Below are positions 1-7,148 of a stretch of DNA of 64,000 nucleotides, one piece after another; position 1 is the stretch's first letter; each line of letters begins with the position of its first letter. The position numbers and the translations under genes were made by a program. The notes under the pieces were generated by a model, which saw only the letters and a list, made by a program, of their open reading frames with translations, had not been told where the DNA came from and did not search any database. Origin of the DNA: Halorhabdus tiamatea SARL4B (GTDB lineage: Archaea; Halobacteriota; Halobacteria; Halobacteriales; Haloarculaceae); assembly GCF_000470655.1 (NCBI RefSeq), contig NC_021921.1, positions 186,001 to 250,000 of the forward strand, read 5' to 3'.

Positions 1-1
1 G

Positions 2-1216
2 TTGGCCGGAAGCCTGCACTTCGTCGAGTCCGGCGTCGTTTTCGAGTTGTTCGCACGCCCGGGCGATCGCCGAGACGGCCGGCTGTACGGGCTCGCGGGT
101 TTCTCGCTCGCGATTGCCGCACTTGTCCTCCTTTCCTTGCAGTTCAAAATGCCCGTCGCCGTACCCGTGGCTGCGACGATGTCCCTCGCCATCGGGAACG
201 TCGGTGCCCACCTCGTTCGGGCAGCCAGCGATGAGCGAATCGCCGGGACGGCCGGGTTCGTCACCGGTGGTTTCCTCGCCGGGATTGGTGGATTCGTCCT
301 CTCGGGGTCGATCACCGGCGCGTTCCCGTCGTTCCCCGAAATCGCCTTCCTGGCTGCGAGTGGCGCACTCCTCGCCGCGTTGCTCCGATCGATGCTGTTC
401 GAGCGCGACGACCCGCTGGTGATCCTCTCGGTCGGCCTCCTGCTGTGGCTGTTCTCGGATCTCGCCATCTCGATCACGGCGACGGGGATCGCGATCGCGC
501 TGGCGATCACCGTCGCGCTCGGGTACGTCTCCTACGCGCTCGAGACGGCCTCCGTCCCCGGCATGTTGACGGGCGTCCTCCTGAGCCTGCTGACGATCGT
601 CATCGGCGATTACGGCTGGTTCGCCATGCTCATCACCTTCTTCGGCGGCGGCGGACTCGCGAGCAAGTTCAAATACGACGAGAAGGTCGCGCGTGGCATC
701 GCCCAGGAGAACGAGGGCGCGCGCGGGAGCGGCAACGTCCTCGCGAACTCGCTTGTGGCGCTGTTCGCCGTCCTGGCCGCCGCGGCGAGCCCGCGACTCA
801 CCGGCGTTTCACCCGAGCTGTTCCTGTTTGTCTTCGCCGGCTCGGTCGCGGCGGCGATGAGCGACACCCTCTCGAGTGAGTTCGGCGGCCTCTACGACGC
901 GCCGCGACTCATCACCACGTTCGAGCGGGTCGAACCCGGCACGGACGGCGGTGTGACCTGGCAGGGCGAACTCGCCGGCCTCGCAGGCGCAACTGTCATC
1001 GCTGTCATCGCGTTCGTCGCCTTCGGGACGATCGAGTTCGCGGGCGCGGCCGTGATCGTCACCAGCGGGTTCGTCGGCATGACGGTCGATAGCCTGCTCG
1101 GCGCGACTATCGAGGGCCGGTGGGTCGGCAATCAGGGCGTCAACTTCCTGGCGACGCTCTCGGCCGGGATCGCCGGGGCCGTCCTCGCGCTCGCCGGCGG
1201 CCTCGTGGCCTTCTGA
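2..1216 (+). CDS. DUF92 family integral membrane protein, 5' end cut by window
   Basis: The visible 404 residues are almost entirely hydrophobic helices with the glycine-rich stretch (ITFFGGGGLASKFKYDEK, about residues 210-228) typical of the DUF92/TIGR00297 family of polytopic membrane proteins. Family members in eukaryotes include a phytyl-phosphate kinase, but the archaeal substrate is not known and I do not assign one. The reading frame is open to the window edge, the first usable codon is only a TTG, and relatives carry a further N-terminal segment, so the true start lies upstream of base 1. The stop is 2 bp before the ATG of the acetyltransferase, indicating cotranscription. Family call is fairly sure, function unknown. 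Confidence 0.8.
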   Translation: MAGSLHFVESGVVFELFARPGDRRDGRLYGLAGFSLAIAALVLLSLQFKMPVAVPVAATMSLAIGNVGAHLVRAASDERIAGTAGFVTGGFLAGIGGFVLSGSITGAFPSFPEIAFLAASGALLAALLRSMLFERDDPLVILSVGLLLWLFSDLAISITATGIAIALAITVALGYVSYALETASVPGMLTGVLLSLLTIVIGDYGWFAMLITFFGGGGLASKFKYDEKVARGIAQENEGARGSGNVLANSLVALFAVLAAAASPRLTGVSPELFLFVFAGSVAAAMSDTLSSEFGGLYDAPRLITTFERVEPGTDGGVTWQGELAGLAGATVIAVIAFVAFGTIEFAGAAVIVTSGFVGMTVDSLLGATIEGRWVGNQGVNFLATLSAGIAGAVLALAGGLVAF

Positions 1217-1218
1217 CG

Positions 1219-1659
1219 ATGGCTCGCCCCGCTGTCGAGATCCGGGACGTCCGAGCCGCCGACGAGCCTGCACTTCGGGCGATCCAGCGTGACGTGATCG
1301 ACGAACCCTCACCGCAGTTGCTCGGCGCAGCGACCGAGGGACTGGCGATCACGCGCGTCGCCGTCGACGACCAGCCGGTCGGCTACGGCTTCGCCCTCGT
1401 CGGCGACGACACCGCCTACGTCCCTGAGCTCGCCGTCGCGTCTGCTCACCGCCGTCGCGGGATCGGCACAGCGCTACTCGATTCGATCGCCGAACGTGCC
1501 GGTGAGGCCGGCGCGACGACACTCCGGTTGACCGTCCACGCCGACGACGAACGAGCCAAAGCGTTCTACCGATCGTGTGGGTTCGAAGAAATCGCACGCC
1601 ACCAGCAGTATTTCGCGACGGGATCGGGCGTCGGAATCGACCTCGCGAAGCCGCTCTAG
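1219..1659 (+). CDS. GNAT-family N-acetyltransferase
   Basis: 146 residues with the GNAT fold signature: acetyl-CoA pyrophosphate-binding motif RRRGIGTALL at residues 78-87, preceded by a beta strand VPELAVAS, and the C-terminal pattern AKAFYRSCGFEE of motif B. It should transfer an acetyl group from acetyl-CoA to an amine, but the substrate cannot be read from sequence. I chose the ATG at 1219, 2 bp after the DUF92 stop, over longer GTG-initiated versions because the extra residues are Arg-rich and unlike haloarchaeal protein. The 3' end overlaps the converging dnaG stop by 4 bp. Confidence 0.85.
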   Translation: MARPAVEIRDVRAADEPALRAIQRDVIDEPSPQLLGAATEGLAITRVAVDDQPVGYGFALVGDDTAYVPELAVASAHRRRGIGTALLDSIAERAGEAGATTLRLTVHADDERAKAFYRSCGFEEIARHQQYFATGSGVGIDLAKPL

Positions 1660-3125
1660 GCGGCTCCCGGGACCGTCAGTCGAACCGACGTGGGCTGTTT
1701 GACGAGGTCGCCGCGTTCGCTCGCGACGATCCGGGTGACGCCGCGCTGTGCGGCGACGTCGAGCAGGCGCTGGGTCGCCGGCCCGTCGATGACGACCGTC
1801 CCGGGAACGGGATCGGCGTCGCGGACCGTCTCGAAAGCCTCTGCAACCGGTGCCTCCGAAAGTGTCACCAGTGAATCATCGAGCAATCGTACGGCCTCGG
1901 TCGATTCGCCGATGACGGCCTGGACGTGATCGTCGAGCGTCTCTGCGGCGGAAATTGTCTCCTCGTCGGCGTCGGCAGGTTCAGTCGACGGTGTCTCCCG
2001 CTCTGAGTCCGGCGTCTCGACGGCCGGCTCCCCGTCTGTCGGCACGGCGACGGCCTCGCCGCTTTCCGTCGTGATCGTCTCACCTGTCGCGGTCGTGGCG
2101 GCTCCCTCACCGTCAGCCGCGACGCCGTCTTCGTCGGTCGATTCAGCGCTCTCCGAGACCCTCGCGTCTTCACCGTCTGGGGCTGACCGCGACGTGTCCG
2201 TCTTGTCGGTGTCTCCCGTTTCAGTGGCTGTCGAGTCGGGCGCTGCTTCGTCGGTGTCGGTCTCGGCGACCGCTTCTCCGGGCGCATCGACGTCCGGCGC
2301 GATCTCTGCCAGCGACACCTCGCCCTCGGCGACGCGCTCGTAGGGGACCTTCTCCCGGAGGGCGTCGGTCACGTCGGTCCGCGAGAGATCTTCGACCGAT
2401 CGGCCGGCGGGAGCGAAGGCGACGTAGTCGACGCTGCCGACCTGGGCGAGTTCCTTCAAGATTAGATTCCCGCCGCGGTCGCCGTCGAGGAAGGCGGTCA
2501 CCGTCCGGTCGTGGGTGAGGTCGGCGATCGCGTCGGGGACGTTCGTCCCTTCGACGGCGACGGCGTTCTTGATGCCGTACTGCAGGAGCGTCAGGACGTC
2601 TGCTCGCCCCTCGACGACGATGATGGCGTCGCCGTCGGCGACGCGCGGGCCGGCGGGATACCCCTCGTACTCGGTGATGCGCTCGACGCGCGCCCGGCGG
2701 CGGACCTCCTCGACGAGTTCGTGACTCGACATCACTTCCTCGTCGAAGCGTGCGAGCAACTCCTCGGCACGGTCGACGATCTCGCGACGTTTCGCCGTCC
2801 TGACGTCTTCGAGCTGGGTGACTTCGAGGGTCGCCCGGCAGGGACCGACCCGGTCGATCGCCTCGAGGGAGGCTGCCAGGATCGCCGTCTCGACGCGGTC
2901 GAGCCCGCTGGCGATCGTCACCTCGCCGGTCGAGCGACCGCTCTCGGAGTCGATCGTGACGTCGATGCGCCCGACTTTCGAGGATTCCTGTAGCGTCCTG
3001 AGGTCGAGTTCGTCGCCGAGCAGGCCTTCGGTCTGGCCGAAGATCGCGCCGACGACGTCACTCCGCTCGACCACCCCGTTGGCTTCGATCTGTGCGTGGA
3101 TGAGATATTTCGCTGAATCGTGCAT
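1656..3125 (-). CDS. dnaG: Archaeal DnaG (Toprim-domain primase-like protein)
   Basis: 489 residues. The N-terminal archaeal DnaG domain begins MHDSAKYLIHAQIEANG. A Toprim domain follows with its acidic catalytic motifs VVEGRADV (about 170-177), GTNVPDAI (about 193) and FLDGDRGG (about 212-219). A roughly 150-residue linker very rich in Asp, Glu, Thr and Ser then leads to a conserved C-terminal segment that ends in SVRLTV. Archaeal DnaG is an RNA-polymerising primase-type enzyme also found associated with the exosome. The start at 3125 is chosen because the preceding codons encode a basic, non-haloarchaeal sequence. It converges on and overlaps the acetyltransferase by 4 bp. Confidence 0.93.
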   Translation of the reverse strand: MHDSAKYLIHAQIEANGVVERSDVVGAIFGQTEGLLGDELDLRTLQESSKVGRIDVTIDSESGRSTGEVTIASGLDRVETAILAASLEAIDRVGPCRATLEVTQLEDVRTAKRREIVDRAEELLARFDEEVMSSHELVEEVRRRARVERITEYEGYPAGPRVADGDAIIVVEGRADVLTLLQYGIKNAVAVEGTNVPDAIADLTHDRTVTAFLDGDRGGNLILKELAQVGSVDYVAFAPAGRSVEDLSRTDVTDALREKVPYERVAEGEVSLAEIAPDVDAPGEAVAETDTDEAAPDSTATETGDTDKTDTSRSAPDGEDARVSESAESTDEDGVAADGEGAATTATGETITTESGEAVAVPTDGEPAVETPDSERETPSTEPADADEETISAAETLDDHVQAVIGESTEAVRLLDDSLVTLSEAPVAEAFETVRDADPVPGTVVIDGPATQRLLDVAAQRGVTRIVASERGDLVKQPTSVRLTVPGAA

Positions 3126-3415
3126 TGATGATCTGCCCGGTGTCCGGGCGTGATGTGATTGCCATGACCGAATCCATGGACGAAGACAGGTACGTGACGA
3201 GCCAGCAAATACCTGTCGGGAGAAAGACACACGTCGGTCGGGTGGGCTTCGACCGGACACCGGTGACCTGCTCCATGTCCTGTCAGCAGTGGCCTGGTGT
3301 CCCTGTCTGTTTGCCAGGTGAGCCTCGCGGATTTGAATAGATAATCTCATCAATAGGGGATATTGGTGGGTGGCAGTAACCGTTAAACCGTTTCATCAAT
3401 AATCACGGCCTACAG
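3126..3415. other. 290-bp divergent intergenic region, dnaG / DUF3311
   Basis: No convincing gene is seen here. The right half is AT-rich relative to its surroundings. A TTAAA element at 3383-3387 sits about 33 nt upstream of the DUF3311 start, and the 9-mer TCATCAATA occurs twice, at 3347-3355 and 3393-3401, bracketing it. This is a plausible regulatory region for the symporter operon; no regulator is identified. Confidence 0.4.
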
Positions 3416-3637
3416 ATGGCCGAACGGACAGGCACGTTGTGGTGGAGTCTCGTGGCACTCACCCTGAGTGCGCTCGCGATCCCGTGGTTTCTGTGGGGGT
3501 CGGACACGGTCGTGGCCGGACTGCCGGTGTGGCTGTGGTGGCACGTCGGGTGGATGCTCCTGACGTCGTTCGTCTTCTACGTGTTTACCAGCCACGCCTG
3601 GGGTATCGGCGTCGAGAGAGGAGGTATCGATGGCTGA
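3416..3637 (+). CDS. DUF3311 small membrane protein, symporter-associated
   Basis: 73 residues with two predicted transmembrane helices (about 10-27 and 35-57) rich in Trp, including the LPVWLWWHVGWM stretch that is characteristic of DUF3311. These proteins are encoded immediately before sodium:solute symporters in archaea and bacteria and are presumed small subunits or assembly partners. Here the gene overlaps the symporter start by 8 bp, so the two are translated from one message. Family call is good, biochemical role inferred only from context. Confidence 0.85.
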   Translation: MAERTGTLWWSLVALTLSALAIPWFLWGSDTVVAGLPVWLWWHVGWMLLTSFVFYVFTSHAWGIGVERGGIDG

Positions 3638-5108
3638 CGTCGCCCTCCAGGTCGGGATCGTCGTCGGCTATCTGCTGCTCGCGCTCGGGGTCGGACTGAT
3701 CGCCTATCGGCTGACCGAGCGCTCGGCCGAAGATTACTATCTGGCGAATCGGACGATCGGGACGGTCGTGCTCCTCTTTACGACCTTCGCGACGCTACTG
3801 TCTGCCTTTACGTTCTTCGGCGGCCCCAACCTCGCCTTCAGGGCCGGCCCGGAGTGGATCCTCGTGATGGGCCTGATGGACGGCGTCATCTTCGGGATCC
3901 TGTGGTACGTGATGGGCTACAAGCAGTGGTTGATCGGCCGGAAACACGGCTACGTCACGGTCGGTGAGATGCTGGGCGATCGCTTCGACTCCCGGACGCT
4001 GCGGGGACTGGTCGCGGGGATCAGCCTGTTCTGGCTGCTCGAGTACGTCATGCTCCAGCAGGTCGGGGCGGGCCGGGCGCTGGAATCGCTCACGGCGGGA
4101 GCGATCCCCTACTGGGCGGGCGCGACGTTGATCACGCTCTTCATGATCGGGTACGTCGTCCTCGCGGGGATGCGCGGCGTCGCCTGGACGGACACGGTAC
4201 AGGGCCTGTTCATGCTCGTACTCGTCTGGATCGCGTTCGCGTGGATCGTCGTCTCGGTCGGCGGCCCGGGCGAGTTGACGCAGGCGATGGGTGAAGCCAA
4301 TCCCGAGTTCCTCTCGCTGGGCGGGGGGCTGTACTCGCCGCAGTACATGCTTTCGACGGCGATCGCGATCGGTTTCGGCGTCGCGATGTTCCCCCAGATC
4401 AACCAGCGCTTTTTCGTCGCCCGGAGTCAGCGCGTCCTCAAGCGGTCGCTGGCGCTGTGGCCACTCCTGGTCATCCTGCTTTTCGTCCCCGCGTTCATCC
4501 TCGGCGCGTGGGCGACGGGGCTCGGAATTACCCCTAACGCCCGGGGAAACATCCTCCCGCCGCTGTTGAACGCCTACACGCCGACGTGGTTCGCTGCCCT
4601 GGTGGTCGCGGGTGCGATGGCCGCGATGATGTCCTCCAGTGACTCGATGCTGTTGTCGGGATCGTCGTACCTGACGCGTGACCTCTATCGACCGTTCGTC
4701 GACCCCGACGCGAGTGACCGTCGGGAGGACGTCGTCGCCAGGCTGGCGGTCGTCGCCTTCGCGGTGATCGCCCTCCTGATGAGTCTGGGGACGAACCTGA
4801 CCCTGATCGAGATCGGCGCGACGGCCTTCAAGGGCTACGCCCAGTTGACCCTGCCAGTGTTGGTCGCGCTGTACTGGCGCAATACGACGCGGGCAGGGAT
4901 GCTCGCGGGCGTGGGCGTCAGCCAGGCGTTTTACCTGCTTGCGACGTTCACCGACCTCGTACCGGCGACCTACTGGGGGTGGCAGGCCGGCCTGGTCGGG
5001 ATGGGAATCGGTCTCGTGCTAACGGTCGGCATCTCGCTGGTGTCGACGGCCGCCCCCGAGGAGAACGCCGACCGCTTCGTGACGCCGGGCGGCGTCGACG
5101 GCGACTGA
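3630..5108 (+). CDS. Sodium:solute symporter family (SSS) transporter
   Basis: 492 residues with about 13 hydrophobic helices, of the LeuT-fold SSS family. Features include the N-terminal AEDYYLANRTIG motif typical of the PanF/PutP branch, the conserved FPQINQRFF segment and the AAMMSSSDSMLLSGSS motif, whose Ser/Asp cluster contributes to the Na+ site in this family. It should use the sodium gradient to import a small organic solute. The substrate (carboxylate, amino acid or pantothenate-like) is not determinable. It is paired with DUF3311 upstream. The following gene has its own promoter. Confidence 0.9.
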   Translation: MADVALQVGIVVGYLLLALGVGLIAYRLTERSAEDYYLANRTIGTVVLLFTTFATLLSAFTFFGGPNLAFRAGPEWILVMGLMDGVIFGILWYVMGYKQWLIGRKHGYVTVGEMLGDRFDSRTLRGLVAGISLFWLLEYVMLQQVGAGRALESLTAGAIPYWAGATLITLFMIGYVVLAGMRGVAWTDTVQGLFMLVLVWIAFAWIVVSVGGPGELTQAMGEANPEFLSLGGGLYSPQYMLSTAIAIGFGVAMFPQINQRFFVARSQRVLKRSLALWPLLVILLFVPAFILGAWATGLGITPNARGNILPPLLNAYTPTWFAALVVAGAMAAMMSSSDSMLLSGSSYLTRDLYRPFVDPDASDRREDVVARLAVVAFAVIALLMSLGTNLTLIEIGATAFKGYAQLTLPVLVALYWRNTTRAGMLAGVGVSQAFYLLATFTDLVPATYWGWQAGLVGMGIGLVLTVGISLVSTAAPEENADRFVTPGGVDGD

Positions 5109-5221
5109 ACCGCGTCCGTTCCTCACTGATCGCTTCGTTGGTGCAACCCTTCAGGGCGTATATTCTTCAAAATAGATTTGATAGTGTGTTTCTTCGATGT
5201 TCCGCGACGAATGAAGCTGGT

Positions 5222-5228
5222 TTTTTAT
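5222..5228 (+). promoter_or_regulatory. TATA element for the CARF-like regulator gene
   Basis: TTTTTAT lies 30 nt before the ATG at 5252, in an AT-rich stretch. This spacing would start transcription at or just before the ATG, giving a leaderless mRNA, the usual haloarchaeal arrangement. Confidence 0.5.
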
Positions 5229-5251
5229 CAAACCGGCTCGACAGAGTACGT

Positions 5252-6169
5252 ATGCAAACACACATCGTCCCTGTCGGATTCGATTACGACCGGCTCATCG
5301 CGCCGCTCGTCCGGGAGCAACGAACTGTCGACCGTGCAATCTTGCTCGAGGGGGCGATCGGGAACGAAGCCAACGCGGAGTACTCCCGACTGCTGACGAG
5401 TCAACTCGAGAAAGACTTCCAGAACCTTCTCGGGTCGAAGACCGAGCGCATCCTCGTCGAGGACGTCTACGACTACGACGCCGCCTTCGAGCAAGGGTTC
5501 TCGCTCATCAGCGACGAACTCGACCGCGACCCTGACGCCGAAGTCTGGCTCAACATCTCGGCGATGCCCCGGACGGTGAGCTTCGCCTTCGCGACGGCCG
5601 CCCACTCTATCGCCGTCGAGCGCGAGGGCGACCGCCATCGGATCCACACCTACTACACCGCCCCCGAGAAATATCTCGAAACCGAACTCGCCGAGGAACT
5701 CCGCAAGCAGATCGACCTCCTCAGAGACCTCTCGGACGAGGTCGACGACGACCTCGTCGAGAAGCGCCTGGGGAGTGCCCGGGATCTCATCGAGGAGTTC
5801 GACGAGCGCGGGACAACCATCGGTGCCAAGGAGATCGACGGCAGCTACATGGTCGAGATCCCGGTCGCCTCCTTCTCGAACGTCAAGCCCTTCGAGGAGC
5901 TTATCCTCTTCACACTCGGAGAACACGGCGAGTTCGAATCGGTCTCCGAGTTGGCCCAGACGCTCGCCGAAGACCTCGGCGAGGAGTACACCGACAGCTT
6001 CCGGTCGAAAGTCCTCTACAACGTCGATCGCCTCGGCCCTGGCGGGAAAGGCTACATCGAGCAGGAAGAGCACGGCAAGTCCTATCGAACGCGACTCTCC
6101 CGGATCGGCGAACTCTGGGTGCGCGCTCACTCCGGTGAGCGGCCGGATCGTGCGCCAGCGACAAGTTAA
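5252..6169 (+). CDS. HFX_2341-type regulator: CARF-like N-terminal domain plus winged helix
   Basis: 305 residues. The start MQTHIVPVGFDYDRL and the following alternating strands and helices (res. 1-160), including LLEGAIGNEANAEY and the glycine-poor VWLNISAMPRTVSFAF segment, resemble the CARF-like Rossmann fold of the haloarchaeal HFX_2341/DUF6293 family. A charged helix (about 165-195) links to a C-terminal winged-helix-like region (about 215-295) that would bind DNA. CARF domains sense nucleotide ligands, mostly cyclic oligoadenylates in CRISPR systems, yet no cas gene is present in this window. The start fits a TATA element 30 nt upstream. Assignment to the family is from memory of its sequence; ligand and targets are unknown. 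Confidence 0.75.
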   Translation: MQTHIVPVGFDYDRLIAPLVREQRTVDRAILLEGAIGNEANAEYSRLLTSQLEKDFQNLLGSKTERILVEDVYDYDAAFEQGFSLISDELDRDPDAEVWLNISAMPRTVSFAFATAAHSIAVEREGDRHRIHTYYTAPEKYLETELAEELRKQIDLLRDLSDEVDDDLVEKRLGSARDLIEEFDERGTTIGAKEIDGSYMVEIPVASFSNVKPFEELILFTLGEHGEFESVSELAQTLAEDLGEEYTDSFRSKVLYNVDRLGPGGKGYIEQEEHGKSYRTRLSRIGELWVRAHSGERPDRAPATS

Positions 6170-6195
6170 GGCGAACGCGTTTCGTCGAGAGCGAC

Positions 6196-6531
6196 TTACG
6201 GCGTCAGTGTCTCGCCGAGATCGCCGTGCTCCTCGTGTTCGGCGAGGATGTCGCTACCGCCGACGAACTCACCGTCGACGTACGTCTGCGGGATCGTCTC
6301 CCAGCCGCTGTGTGCTTCCAGTGCGTCCCGGTAGGCCGGGAGTGCATCGAGGACGTCCACTGTTTCGAATTCGTCACAGTGTGCGCGTATCAACCCGACC
6401 GCCCGCTGGGAGAAGCCACATTGGGGCCGCTGTGGCGTCCCCTTCATGAACAGTACCACCTCGTTGTCCGCTATCGCGTGTTCGACGCGTTCCTGGACGG
6501 TCTCGGATTCCGACGGCGTTTCAGTTGACAT
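6196..6531 (-). CDS. Monothiol glutaredoxin (CGFS type)
   Basis: 111 residues with a thioredoxin fold. VVLFMKGTPQRPQCGFSQ contains the single-cysteine active site CGFS at residues 38-41, followed by the TIPQTYVDGEFVGGSDI segment that binds glutathione in the family and the GGSD turn. CGFS glutaredoxins carry and deliver [2Fe-2S] clusters rather than reduce disulfides. Haloarchaea use gamma-glutamylcysteine in place of glutathione, so the ligand may differ. The BolA partner is encoded just upstream on the same strand. The start at 6531 is chosen over an upstream ATG, whose added residues do not resemble the family. Confidence 0.92.
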   Translation of the reverse strand: MSTETPSESETVQERVEHAIADNEVVLFMKGTPQRPQCGFSQRAVGLIRAHCDEFETVDVLDALPAYRDALEAHSGWETIPQTYVDGEFVGGSDILAEHEEHGDLGETLTP

Positions 6532-6637
6532 CGTCACAAACAACGCATGGAGTCGGCTATGACTTGGGAAACAGTCAATGGCTGCCGCTTTCTGTGACGT
6601 GCTATCAACCACCGCCCACTGGTGTCCGCTGGTCAGC

Positions 6638-6877
6638 TCACTCGGCTTCCTCGGGCGTCCGTGTCGTCACTTTCAGCGCGTGGATTTCGGTCGTCAGCAC
6701 GTCGTCGAGGGTGTCGTAGACCAGTTCGTGTTGCTCGACGAGGGACTTCTCGGCGAAGGCCGGCGAGACGACGGTGGCTGCCAGGTGGTCGGTGTCGTTC
6801 GGTCGCGGGTAGGTGACGGTCGCCGTCGCGTCGGGAATGCCTTCCTCGATACGGCGTTCGACCTCGGCGGAGTCCAT
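6638..6877 (-). CDS. BolA/IbaG family protein
   Basis: 79 residues matching the BolA fold: N-terminal helix MDSAEVERRIEEG, strand ATATVTYP, the HLAATVVSPAFAEKSLVEQHELVYDTL segment (helix-turn-helix-like core) and the final IHALKVTTRTPEE strand. BolA proteins form heterocomplexes with CGFS glutaredoxins that bridge an iron-sulfur cluster. The adjacent glutaredoxin gene on the same strand, 106 bp downstream, supports this pairing here. The ATG at 6877 gives the usual family length; an upstream start at 6967 would add an unconserved Cys-containing extension. Confidence 0.88.
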   Translation of the reverse strand: MDSAEVERRIEEGIPDATATVTYPRPNDTDHLAATVVSPAFAEKSLVEQHELVYDTLDDVLTTEIHALKVTTRTPEEAE

Positions 6878-7148
6878 GCCCGTGCTGACCGACAGGCAGG
6901 CAAAGACGTTACGCTCGTGACAATCTGTGACACCGCCACCCAGGGCCGCAGGCGACCGATCGAACACGAAACACTCAATCCGGACGAACTCACAGGGGAA
7001 GATATGTCACGCGTCCCGTCCGGCGTGGGCTCCGGGTCGACGACTACGCAGGCTGGCCCCGCCTGTTCCGTAGTAGGGGCACGTTAGCCCCACATCTCCT
7101 TCTCACAGCCACGGACGGATCGCACGACGACCACTGACGCCACAAACC
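6878..7148. other. 271-bp divergent intergenic region, bolA / valS
   Basis: No conserved small gene is recognised in either strand. The region separates the divergent bolA and valS genes and must hold both promoters. No clear TATA element 30 nt before the valS ATG was found, so valS probably has a 5' leader. Confidence 0.35.

Noticed and set aside
5228-6130. 300-codon frame opposite the CARF-like regulator
   Set aside because: Composition is acidic because it mirrors the sense gene, and it has no motif. The sense protein has a good fold pattern and promoter.
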